A stretch of DNA of 64,000 bases from positions 1,123,501-1,187,500 of the forward strand of contig OX387195.1 of NCBI GenBank assembly GCA_947561395.2, given 5' to 3'. The first letter of the stretch is position 1. The number at the start of each line of letters is the position of its first letter. Under the pieces are notes generated by a model that made no database searches, was not told the DNA's origin, and saw nothing but the letters and a program-made list of their open reading frames with translations. The position numbers and the translations under genes are program-made. Positions 11,551-21,578 of the stretch are shown piece by piece. The stretch is from Buxus sempervirens. Taxonomy: Eukaryota > Streptophyta > Magnoliopsida > Buxales > Buxaceae.

Positions 11551-11865
11551 TTTTTTTATTCTTTTTTTTTATTTTTGCTGAATTTTCTCAGTTTTCAAGT
11601 TCAAAAGTTTGACTGACACATGTTTGAGTTGAGTTGGTGTCAAAAAATATGACACCTAGGTTTCCTCTTTGATTTTCAAACTTAGGTTAAATCCTGAAAG
11701 AATATTTTATTTTATTCTTTTTTGTTTTTCTTTTTTTTTGTATTTTTTTTATTTTTGGGAACATTTCTTATGTTCTTTTCGGGGTGCCTAAGGATTATCC
11801 ACAGTGTTTTAGGCATTTTATTTTGAAAATTTGGGCTGAAAAGCCAATTTGTGCATTTTTGAATG
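11551..11865. other. T-rich spacer inside the element
   Basis: The segment is dominated by T-tracts at 11545-11575 and 11700-11755. No reading frame or repeat of note is seen. Confidence 0.5.
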
Positions 11866-12005
11866 TATCCGGTATAATATACCGGATAAGCATATGCCTT
11901 ATTGTATCCGGTCAACCTAACCGGATATCCGCATATGTCTTTGTATCCGGAAATATGTACCGGATATGATTAGAGCTGTTATTAACCGGCCTGAGTTGCC
12001 GGTTA
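11866..12005. repeat. Internal copy of the 39-bp-period inverted-repeat array
   Basis: Units start at exactly 11866, 11905, 11944 and 11983. The first three are TATCCGG-N9-CCGGATA. The fourth is TAACCGG-N9-CCGGTTA and shares its N9 (CCTGAGTTG) with unit four of the LTR array. Linkers are all 16 bp and unrelated in sequence to those in the LTR. Confidence 0.92.
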
Positions 12006-12640
12006 TTGCCGAAATGGCCCTTTTTGACTCATTTTTTTCACCAGATTTGATTTTTTTTCATTCCCCATTGATGTTCACCTTAATTTGACCTTCAAAACTT
12101 GCCCCAAATTGGGCTTGGACATTATATTTGCAAAATCCCCAAATTCATGAAAAGAACATGGTTTTACCTTGCCACCTTGTATTACCTTCATTTAATATGG
12201 TATTCACATTATACCTTGGCCTGTAAAACATGCAAACGGCCTTCCCACATTTACACCCAATTTCCCCAAACGCAATTGTGTGCTTTTAGCCGAAAACGTG
12301 TTTCTCCACCTTCAAGCGTATGGTTTTTTGGGTTTTGGCTTAATTGGCAACTTAGAACTCAAGTCTAGTGATGCCCGGAATCGAATCACAAATCCCATTG
12401 TCATCACATCATTGACCCAAATTCTAAGGTAAATGTTTTCACTTTCGCTTTCCGAAGTCACGACCTCGGTGCGCCAAGCTACACACATTCATGGTTCAAC
12501 TTCCTAATAGGTAAAGGGTAGGCTGTGCAAATTGTTTCAAGTGCTCAAGTGCAATTTTAAATTGTGGTAACATTCACAACGTCCCAGCCCCTTGCCACTC
12601 TTTTTCGTAGCCATGCATTCAATTTCAAGCCAAGGTACAA
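12006..12640. other. Unique 5' untranslated sequence of the element
   Basis: About 630 bp of the untranslated leader region between two repeat arrays. No coding signal is recognised; the short plus-strand ORF at 12099-12368 matches nothing I know. Confidence 0.4.
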
Positions 12641-13300
12641 ATGACAAAGATAATGAAGCTAAATACAAGCAAGCAAGCACCAAAACAACTAAATATGCAC
12701 AAAAATATTACATGCCCAAAAAGTGTTATACAAAACATGTCATTTGTACAAACAACCATCAAATCATGTAAGCATGCTTGAAACTCAAAAGCATTCCTTA
12801 AAATCCCAGATTTCATGCTCTTTTTCATGCTCAAAGTGTACCATTTACCCCAAATTGAAGCCTAAAATTTTAGCACTATTTGACATGATACAAGAAAGGT
12901 TTTGATGATTTAAACTTGTTTGAAAACCCCCAAATATGCACTGAAATTTCCAGAATTTTCATGCTCAAAAGTGCATTCCTTATACCCCAAATTAATGCCT
13001 AAAAGTTTAGCAACTACTTGACATGCTATATTGGTGAACATGCTAAAAAAATCTACAATGTGCACTAAAATTCCAGATTTCATGCTCTTGGTTTTCATGC
13101 TCAAATCAAATCCCCCTATACCCCAAATCAAAGGCATAGCATAACAAAATTTTTAAGCACAAAAAGCATGCTTTATGGGAATCATGTTTGAATACCCCAA
13201 AAATTCTGAACTCCTAGATTTCATGCTTCTAATTCTCATGTTCAAACCATGGTATTCAAAATCCAAATTAGAGCATGTTATCACCAAATGCATCAAAATC
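12641..13300. repeat. Diverged tandem repeats, about 4 units of roughly 150 bp
   Basis: Recurring order of motifs: TTTCATGCTC, TACCCCAAAT, GCCTAAAA followed by TTTAGCA, CTTGACATG, and AATTTCCAGA or AATTCCAGA. The units are clearly related but strongly diverged, unlike the younger arrays nearby. Confidence 0.6.
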
Positions 13301-13500
13301 ATGCTTCAAGATAGGCTTCTCCTAAATCAATCTCTAGGCAACATCAATCAAAACATACATGACTTGATCCATATAAAATTCAAAAGCATCCCAATCTGAT
13401 TTGAAATACAAGAATATACACAAATAAAGTAAACAAAATAGCAAGCATTCAAAAAGTAAAGAAAAAGCATGAACATACAAAAAAGGCTTAAATCCACAAG

Positions 13501-13518
13501 TCCCCAGCAGAGTCGCCA
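13501..13518 (-). other. Primer-binding site, tRNA-Arg type
   Basis: The minus strand reads TGGCGACTCTGCTGGGGA. This is complementary to the 3' end of a plant tRNA-Arg (acceptor ...GAGTCGCCA) except for two positions relative to the ACG isoacceptor. It sits two bases inside the LTR end (...CTCACA|AC|TGGCG), the standard distance. Confidence 0.85.
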
Positions 13519-13520
13519 GT

Positions 13521-16282
13521 TGTGAGACATGGGAAAAAATACCGGAAGATGATCATCCCTCCGTCAACACACGGGCTCAACGCAAAAGTTGGGAGAGTCG
13601 CCACCATTCATGATTTTGGGGTGAGAATGGACACCAAAAGTTTAAAACTAAGCAAAAATAGCCAAAAGAAACATTCTAGGGTAAAAATAACCCTACTTGA
13701 AAATCAAATCCAGAGATGGGTAAAGGGATTAAATTATGAACGGGGGAAGGTGTTAGGCACCCCCATTCATCCACACGAAGTGGTTGCCAAGTGTATGTTC
13801 ATGCTAAAAAGAAAATAAGAAGCTTGCTAAAAATCATGAAAAAGCCTTGAAAAAGGAACAAGTGTATGATATATTCACCTGAAGATCTAAATGGATTTTA
13901 GATCCTCTCTTATGTCAATATCACTTCTGGAGTATTTCAAAAGATGGAAATCAAAGTAAAAGTGGCCAAAACCAAGTTGAGGCAAATCCGGGAATTTTGG
14001 TAAAAAGTAAGGTCCTTTGTCTTGAAATCATTCAAATCCAATTTCAAATTGATTCAAACCAATTCTATTTGAAAGATTATGATAAATAAGGAACTCATGC
14101 AAAATCTCAAGTTAATCCGATAAAAATCCTAGGAGTTATGCTCCTTTGAAGTTGCTGCTGGGGATTTTCAAAAGTGGTAAGTGGGCAACTTTGGAAAATT
14201 GTCTAGAAAAATCCACTACATAGAAACCCGTGAAATTTGGTGTGATTGAAGTTTGTATGGCCATCTTTCCAGAGAAACTAGCCTCATACAAAAATCCCTT
14301 CGGATGTGCCTTGGGTGGTCTCCCGAACAGGCCCCGAAGATCACAGATTTACCCAGAAAAATGCAAATGAGCAGTTCTGAGTAAATTGGCTACCAATAAT
14401 TCAAATGGAATCCAAAAATTATGAAACCAACTGGATTTGAAAATAGACTCAAAAAGGAGTACTCAGAAATAAAAATCACTCGAATCGGACTTAAAACGAA
14501 CACATGGCGGTCCGTCGAAGTGACAAGTTCTGTACTTGGACCTGAACTGTCCACTTAACTTCGACAGAGAAGTGTCAAAAATCGGCTAGATAGAAATTCA
14601 TGAAATTTGGTGGACATAAACTAGACAGCCTCACCTTTCCCATGGTTCTGGAATTGCCCCAAAATTCATCCGGATGATGAAGTTACGGACGTCCGAAGTA
14701 AGGGTACAGGTGCTGTCAAGCTAAGCCACTTTTGAAGAAAACCAAATCCGAAAATTGACAAAAAAGTGTGTGATTCGTGTGAGATGAATCCAAAACCTTT
14801 GAAAAGCATTTTAAAATACTCCAGCATTTGATTGAGGTCATTTATTTGAGTTTTATCACAATAAATGCAATAAACCCCAAATATAAGCCTATCCCACCAA
14901 AATAGTGATATGTGTGCAAAAGTGAAAAAAACCAAGCAAGATCCATACACATGCATATAGATTCAACAAAATAGGTTCTAGCATAGCCTAGGGTTCCGTT
15001 CCATTATCGTTTCCCTCTGTTCTCTTTAAGATAATCAAGGGTACTTTGAATATGGAACGGTTTACAATCAATCAAAAAGGCCTTATGCTACATAGGTTCT
15101 AGCACTAGGGTCAATCCCCAGTCTCGTTTCTCCTAGATCCGCCTTCACGTTTTACGGCTAGGGGAGTCTTGAGATACTTTGAGCCGGGGAAGGATTTCCA
15201 CACATGCAAACAAGGCTTTACACTACAGAAAGGTAGAAGAAGAGATCTAGATCTAGGAATGTAAAGACAGAAAATAAAAAGAAAAGTTTGAGGCTTACCT
15301 GAGTGCTGGAGGCGATTCCACAGCGGTTTTCTTCTTCTCTTGGAGTTCTTCTTTGCGAGAATTCAAAACAAGAATTGTGTGCCATTTGCTCAAGGAGGAG
15401 GCTCCTATTTATAGGCAAAGGCTAAGGTCATTGGTAGACACAACTTAATGTCTAGAACTCCCCCAACCTAAACCCTAAGGTTATTTCCGCGATTTCCCCT
15501 CATTTAATGAGGGACATGATGGTAAAAGTGAAAAGCTCTCGGAAAACCCTAATTTTGAGCAAAACTTGCGTATCCGGTATATCAGGCCGGATACACAAGG
15601 GCCTTAAGGTATCCGGTATATAATACCGGATACACTAAGCATTGCTTGTATCCGGTATTTGTCACCGGATCCAAAGAAATGTACTTGTATCCGGCCTGAG
15701 TTGCCGGATACAAGGAAAAAAGCCTGTTTTCCAAATTTTAACACAGGCAATACTTATTTACATGTAATATCGTTTAAGTAAATGTCCTCGTATTTTTTAA
15801 TCTCCATTTACTTAAGATATTACATGTAAATAAGCAAACACCCCCCATTTGAATCCATTAAAAATAGTTCCAGACCCAAATTCCCAGTGAATAAAAAGTC
15901 AACTTTCCAGTTCTAGGCAAAATTCCGATTTTTCAGGTCTGGAAAAAAGGTTCAATATGTTAAAACCAAGGTATTCGCCAAGATTTAAAATCTCAAAAAC
16001 TTCTTTTATGCAATAATCATGGCTAAAAACCTGATTACCGGGAAAAATTATCTTGAAATCTGGCTTTAAAAAATATTTCATTTTCTGGGGTCAAAAGTCA
16101 ACAAAATTCAACCGGAAAAAGTTTGACTTTGCACAAAAGATTGAATTCGGGCCTTTTCCTTTTCCGTTTTGGATTCAAATGGGTTAAGTATCTCAAACCC
16201 AATGCAAAGCATTGGAAATTCCAATAAAATATTTCTCTCCTTCAAGATTTATCAAAAATCGTGCAATTTTGGGGTGTCTACA
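13521..16282 (-). repeat. 5' LTR of the Tat/Ogre-like element, full length 2,762 bp
   Basis: On the plus strand it runs from TGTGAGACATGGG to GGTGTCTACA, the expected TG...CA ends. It holds the TATA box CTATAAATAG (minus, 15414-15405), a splice donor CTCAG|GTAAGCC (GT at 15298-15297), the 39-bp-period array at 15571-15710 and the hairpin at 15753-15834. The first 40 bp (13521-13560) are absent from the other copy. Confidence 0.93.
15297..15414 (-). promoter_or_regulatory. Active-side LTR promoter (TATA box) and leader splice donor
   Basis: The TATA box at 15414-15405 (minus) and donor at 15298-15297 are identical to the 3' LTR copy. A transcript starting about 30 bp after the TATA box would have a first exon of about 80 nt before the donor. 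Being in the 5' LTR, this promoter would drive the element. Confidence 0.62.
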
Positions 16283-16370
16283 ATACGTGATTTACTAAAT
16301 GTTTTTTGGAGTTGGGCTTGAGGTAGAAATCAATGAAGATTCTTTATGCACTTTGTTGGTTTCTGTCAAA
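16283..16370 (+). pseudogene. LINE ORF1 fragment, part 1 (before the hAT insertion)
   Basis: The last 55 bases read FGVGLEVEINEDSLCTLLVS and lead directly into the part resuming at 20812. Joined over the duplicated target site the frame continues SVIVKLHLDHAIPTRIF, which fits the domain before the CCHC knuckle of plant L1 ORF1 (DUF4283 type). Confidence 0.65.
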
Positions 16371-16648
16371 TAAAGCCGGCAAAATGTGACCCGAACCGAT
16401 GGGTCAACTCGATTAACCCGATTATAAACAGGTTGGGTTGACCCGTTATTAATTGGGTTGGGTGCGGGTTGAGGTTTTCCCAACCCGCCAGTAATCGGTT
16501 CAACCTGATTACGACCCGCCAACCCGACGGGTAACCCAATTATTTAAGACAAATAAAATTCTAGGGTTATTCGCTTGCCTCTTGTCTTGCCCTCTTCCTC
16601 TTCGAGTCTTCGAAAACTGGAAAATTACTATGTGCGATCGAGGGCTAT

Positions 16649-19643
16649 TGTAAAACCCCGAATTTTCACCTAATAAATAAATAAATAATAAATAAAATAA
16701 AAAATGAGTTAAGTCCTAATTAAAATAAAAAGCAAAGATTTAGAGGATAATTAATTCAAATAAGTTCTAAGTTGAAAATAAAGAAAGAATTTTAATGAAA
16801 TTAGCCTAAAAGAATAAAAAGGGTATTTTGGTAATTTTCAGAAAAGGGTAATTAGTAAATAGATCATCAAATAATAATTAGAATTAGAAAATAGAAGAAA
16901 ACAAATTATTTTGACAAGTTAGAAATTAAAAGAAATTAATAAAAGCCTAAAAGTGGGAAAAAGGGTAATTAGGAGATTTCACGTCTTAATTTGGAGAAAA
17001 TAAGGTTTTAAGTGATAGAAATGTTTAATTAAATATTTTGCATGAAAATAGGTTATTTTCATGAGTTTAGATAATAAGAAACTTAATTAGTATTGTTTAA
17101 GTAGAAAATAGAATGTGGAGAAAAAGTAGGAATTAAATTAGAAGGATTAGACATTAACTAGACCATGGTTGGGTTAGCCCAAATTAAATTAGCCAATTAG
17201 GGTTGGTTTAGGATTTCTAAAGCCTAGTATAAATAGGAGACTAAGGTTAGACAAGAGGGGATTTTCGTGGGTTTCTTATGGAGAGAAAAGAGGGAGAGAA
17301 AGGAATGAGGTTTCTAATGGAGGTGTCTGACCAACCACCATCAAAATGCGATCGGGGAAAATCCGTACGGTGGATCGCCTTCAAATTTGGGGGTTTTGTT
17401 CTTCACTGATGGAACTACATTATGTACGGTGGAGATTTGAATTGGAAGAGTCTAGCTTGGTGCGGTTGGGAGCAAAAGTCTGGTCCAGAATTAAAAGGTG
17501 CAATGGAAGAAGGATTTAGCGTATAAGGCAAGTAGTAACCCTTGGAAAACGTGAGGAATTGCATGATTTTGATTTCTATGATTTCATATGGTTAGCATGG
17601 ATTAGACGGAACTGTATTTACATGGAATCAAGTTGCTTATATTTTCATGATTTGTGTTCTTGATGGAATTATCAAATTAATGAAAAAAGTTTAGTTGGAT
17701 TATGTAAATAAAGGTAGGAGGGTATTTAATTTATAAAAAAATTACTCTAGAAGGCTCTAGGTGAGTTTCAGAAAGTTTTTAGGTTAATTTAGACCAAGAA
17801 AACATAAAGCAAAAGCATAAGAATCCGAAATTGGAAAATCTGGAAAATTCTGTTAAAAATTGCACGAGCGCCTAGGATCGCCCAGCCCTGTAGAGGTAGG
17901 CGCTCTGAGTAAAATTTGTAGATTTTGGGGATTTTGTAATTCGAATAAATACCCAATAATTCTTATGATTAGTTAAGCATGTTAGCATCTTTATAAGGAC
18001 CTAATTAAGCTATAAAAATTATAAAATTAATTGGGAAAGATTAAGAAATAAATAGAAGGTTATAATGAAAGGATTGTTTATAAAAGAGTCAAAGGGTATG
18101 GATATTGCTAGAAATAATACTACTGAAATTTATAGCTTACAAACATCTTTTAAACTTCATTCTAGGTCTGTAGAACGTGCTAGAAAAATAAAATACAGAA
18201 AATTCAAATAGAAACTAGCTTAGGTGCTAAGGTAGGAAATTGGATTCTAATAAAAGGGATTAACAAAGAAAACTCTAAGTAAGATTGGATTTACTTTATT
18301 TTGAGCTTTAAATAGGAATATTAGCTACTGGAATTTCATAAACTCAGATTTTATCGGATTTATGATACTTGAGTTTTATTTTGAATATAATTGGAAGAAT
18401 TGCATATGTTATTCTGAAAATGCCTATAATGGGATTCGTTATGATTGAATCATGGATTTCACATGGAATGGAATACTTTGGTATGGATTGGTATGCGGTA
18501 TGATGTTGTTCTCTTTAATTTTACGGTTGGGTGATACGGCTTCTGTGGTGGAGTTTAATACTATCTTTTACGGCAGAGATGGGTAATCCTCTGTGTAGAG
18601 ATGTGTAATCCTTTACGGGTAAAAGTGTGTATGCCTCCTACATTAGCGTGTCCTCCCATATGTGGTTTTATCGTGGTTTGTGTCAGTGGGCTTAGCTATA
18701 TATGGATCCATAGTTTTGGCTGGTTAGCTAAGTGGTATTTAGTTTGGGTTGATTTACTCCTATATTGCGAGCGCGCTTCCCTTTGCGAGTTAGTTTGCTC
18801 TAGGAAGGTCCTATGTCTGGAGGGACACCCCGGTGAGCCGCTGGTGATTCCCTGTACATGTGGATAAGCGACCACACTCCATGTATTGATTCTGGTGCTG
18901 CATGCTGGTGGTACGTCCAACTCTGCGGGGTTCGTGTGCAATAAGTCGGTGACTACGGCTCTTGCCTAAGCTGCGCTGCATGGGGCTTGAGTATCATTAA
19001 GTAGCACTGCCCCTAAGCCGCACGGTGGAACAGCATTTAGTCGTGTGTCATCTCAAATACTTATCATCTTTGTGAGTCCTGCAATGGCACGTGTTTTGTC
19101 ACTTTGGTCGGTTTTACCTCGTTAACATCAAGTTACTGGTATTTATACATGATCATATGTTTCATCGCCTTATTTGTAATTGCCATGAATAACTTGGATT
19201 TCTTGTCTTATCGTTGATTAATCGAATACCTCATGACTATTGCTTACATTGGACTGTTTCAAATTGCATGCACCTGCTACTTGCTGAGATGTAAATCTCA
19301 CTCCGTTTTCCCCTATTTTCAGGTTGCTTGGAGAGATCGCGAAGATGGGGTTTTAATTTGATGGGTAGACTTATAATTGGTATTAATGCCACATGTTGAT
19401 TAGATAAATGTTATTGTAAACAGAATTGATATTATTGAATAAAGAATTGTTTTTATTGGCCACCATAACTCTGATGTAATTGATTTATAAATTTTAAAAT
19501 TTTTGTGAATCTTGGTTGTACCTGACCCCAGCTTCGTGGTAACACCTCGGGTTTGGTTGTTGAACCGGACTTGGGTTGTTACAGTAGCGAACCGGGTTCG
19601 GGTTGGGTGCAAGTTTGCACTGACCTGGGTTCGGGGCATTACA
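16649..19643 (+). mobile_element. Tekay/Del-like solo LTR nested in the hAT element
   Basis: It runs from TGTAAAACCCCGAATTTTCA to CGGGGCATTACA, 2,995 bp, flanked by the 5-bp TSD GCTAT (16644-16648 and 19644-19648). There are no internal genes, PBS or second LTR, so it is a solo LTR left by LTR-LTR recombination. Near the 3' end CTACTTGCTGAGAT...TTTTCAGGT is a motif common in Tekay/Del LTRs. Same family as 24510-27737. Confidence 0.88.
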
Positions 19644-19867
19644 GCTATGCTCACCACTCTCGTGGCTTCTGCCGCCTCCAGGACTCGTCGGAACGTCGGC
19701 CATGGACTCCTAACCCCAAACCCTAAGTCAACAAAGCCATCGTTGCATAACAGCATCAAAGGAACCAGAATTCCTCGTTCTTCACAGTACAGAAACCCTA
19801 GCTCTTCCATCACGATCGATGGATAACAAGCAGTAGAGCAAGAGAAGCAAGACTAGAAGACAGAGAT

Positions 19868-19869
19868 AT

Positions 19870-19922
<53 letters not shown>

Positions 19923-19957
19923 CTACTTAAAGTTTGAACACTTACCTAGAAGAAAGG

Positions 19958-19991
<34 letters not shown>
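19868..19991. repeat. (GA)n microsatellite in two blocks
   Basis: Near-pure GAGAGA runs at 19868-19921 and 19964-19991 are separated by 40 bp of ordinary sequence. It lies within the hAT-borne captured segment, possibly the 5' leader of the source gene. Confidence 0.95.
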
Positions 19992-19993
<2 letters not shown>

Positions 19994-20186
19994 GGCTGTT
20001 TGTATTTGGCGCGCTTCGAAGAGAGAGGATCAATGGAAAATTTTTCGTCAGAGGAGATCGGACGCTAGAGAAGAGAGGAGGGAGGAGACGACCTAGATCT
20101 GAGTTTGAGCTTTAGCTTTCTTTATCTGCACCGTCCGTTGTCACTTTATAGTCCCCTCTCTCCTCCGCTCCTCCTGTTCTTTCTTC

Positions 20187-20520
20187 TCACGCGCTTTCAT
20201 CCTGGAAAGCGCTGTTGGAGGGTCTAATGGACGAAGACGGAAGTGGAGATGGTTGAGCTTGGGAGGAGGCGAATGAGGCTATGGTCACAAAAGATAGGAC
20301 GGACTGGAAGAAATGTTTCGGGAGAAGAAAGTACTTTTGGCCCAGTTGAAGCTTGTCGTCCTTAGACAGCGCTAGGATCTTCTGCGGCTCTGCCCTATGT
20401 AGAAAGAATCCGAGTGACAGACGAGATGCTTGGGGAACTCCAGCATGAGCTCCGATACATTAATGGGACGATGATAGATCTTCACATGGCCATCAGATTT
20501 GATAAGCTTGATCTTCCCAA
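20187..20520 (-). pseudogene. Captured fragment of a PADRE (DUF4228) gene inside the hAT element
   Basis: The minus strand encodes GKIKLIKSDGHVKIYHRPIN, then VSELMLEFPKHLVCHSDSFY and IGQ. After a one-base frameshift near 20385 it continues KILALSKDDKLQLGQKYFLL and PKHFFQSVLSFVTIASFASS, ending at a stop at 20187-20189. This is the order and wording of the N-terminal PADRE/DUF4228 domain of small plant stress-associated proteins, from the 'SDG' strand through 'YFLLP'. The flanking part of the ORF (20521-20719) is transposon subterminal repeat. A host gene piece was therefore copied into the transposon. With the frameshift it cannot make the whole domain. No intron is visible in the fragment. 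Confidence 0.82.
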
Positions 20521-20811
20521 GTGGTGGGTCGGGCTGGAATTGTACACAAGAGATGTGGCTCCCCAACAAGTGAAAACACCATGGGATCATTTGAAGGTGC
20601 GAAAAACGAAGGGAAGAAAATGATAATAGCAACTGTAATTGCAAAAAAAAATTGGGTTGAGCGGGTTGAACCCGATTAGTAGCGGGTTGGGTCGGTTTGG
20701 GATTTTTCCAACCCGTCACTAATCGGGTTCAACCCGAACCTACCCAATTAGCCTCCAACCCGATAACAACCCGACCCGAACCCGAACCGAACCGACCCGT
20801 TGCTAGCTCTA

Positions 20812-21578
20812 CTGTCATAGTTAAGCTTCATCTAGATCATGCAATTCCTACGAGAATATTTCTTGAATTGGAACTAGGTAATAATATTTGGCTTGAGTTT
20901 AAACATGAAAATTTGCCTAGTTTCTATGTTTCTTGTGGGATTATTGGTCATTTGCTCTTAAGCTACCTAAACCCTTTCATGGGTAAGGAAGGAGGCAAGG
21001 AGCCCTCTAGTTACAAGAAATACAATGGGTCAATGGTGGTTCTCATATCACATCGCAAGAATCCGTTGCTCAGTAAACCTTCGAGAAGATGAGTCAAAGT
21101 TTGAGTCATGCAAAAGCTAAATCACCGAGTTCATTGGCGCCAGCTCAACCATGCATGCCTCTTCCCACTGACACCGAAAAGACTGATAACAGGTCGGATG
21201 GGATGGTTACCGTCGTTGCAAAACGTGGAAATAACAGGCCTCCTTACTTGGATAATGGTGCAAATGGTAACATTCTGATCTTAGAAAATGGGCCTTCTCG
21301 GAATGTGCCCAATCTTCTTGTGTCCATCTTTAGTTTTGGAACACAAACTTTACCTTAAGAGCTTCAACCCACCTTTCTTTGTGTGAATCAAGTCCAAACC
21401 GAGTGTTAACCGAAGAAAGCCTTTTAGTCTGGACCATGGCAAACTCAAGGAAGCCTATCCAGTAGTCTCTCGAATAGGCTTTAATATGGACTTATACTGC
21501 TTGCAAGGGGGAGAAGGAAGCCATAAGCCCTTAAAAAAGGTAAATCCTCACCCTCCAAATCTACGAATTCTATGATAG
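20812..21578 (+). pseudogene. LINE ORF1 fragment, part 2, with CCHC-knuckle relic
   Basis: It reads VKLHLDHAIPTRIFLELE, then NIWLEFKHENLPSFYVSCGI and IGHLL. Plant L1 ORF1 proteins have here the strand leading to a zinc knuckle with consensus LPxFCxxCGxxGH; the first Cys position is now Tyr. After a stop at 21090 the frame shifts and low-complexity ORF1 tail follows (21089-21358). It stops at the TSD GATAG of the next insertion. Confidence 0.75.

Larger units (their letters stand above)
1650..16282 (-). mobile_element. Tat/Ogre-like Ty3/gypsy retrotransposon, gag only, non-autonomous
   Basis: Read on the minus strand this is: 5' LTR (16282-13521), PBS matching tRNA-Arg (13518-13501), a roughly 4-kb repeat-rich 5' untranslated region, gag (9412-7312), about 2.9 kb without coding sequence, polypurine tract, 3' LTR (4371-1650). 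No protease, reverse transcriptase, RNase H or integrase is visible between the LTRs, so it would need pol from another element. Huge LTRs, a tRNA-Arg PBS and this type of gag are typical of the Tat/Ogre lineage. The LTR copies keep a constant offset of 11,911 bp with no indel, so insertion or gene conversion is very recent. No TSD is seen because the left end is rearranged. Confidence 0.85.
16371..20811. mobile_element. hAT-like DNA transposon, non-autonomous, 4,441 bp
   Basis: Ends are TAAAGCCGGCAA at 16371 and, reversed, TAGAGCTAGCAA at 20811, imperfect inverted repeats of hAT type. The flanks are an 8-bp TSD, CTGTCAAA (16363-16370) and CTGTCATA (20812-20819), 7 of 8 matching. Subterminal regions (16391-16540 and 20650-20800) are crowded with AACCCG/CGGGTT motifs on both strands, as in many hAT elements. 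No transposase is present. Inside are a nested solo LTR, a GA microsatellite and a captured host gene fragment. Confidence 0.82.

Noticed and set aside
1650..16282. Interpreting the 11.9-kb-spaced identical blocks as a segmental duplication
   Set aside because: TG/CA ends, a PBS two bases inside one block and a polypurine tract against the other identify them as LTRs.
19512..19826. Plus-strand ORF of 104 codons next to the GA microsatellite
   Set aside because: It spans the junction between the solo LTR and hAT sequence, so it cannot be an ancestral coding frame.
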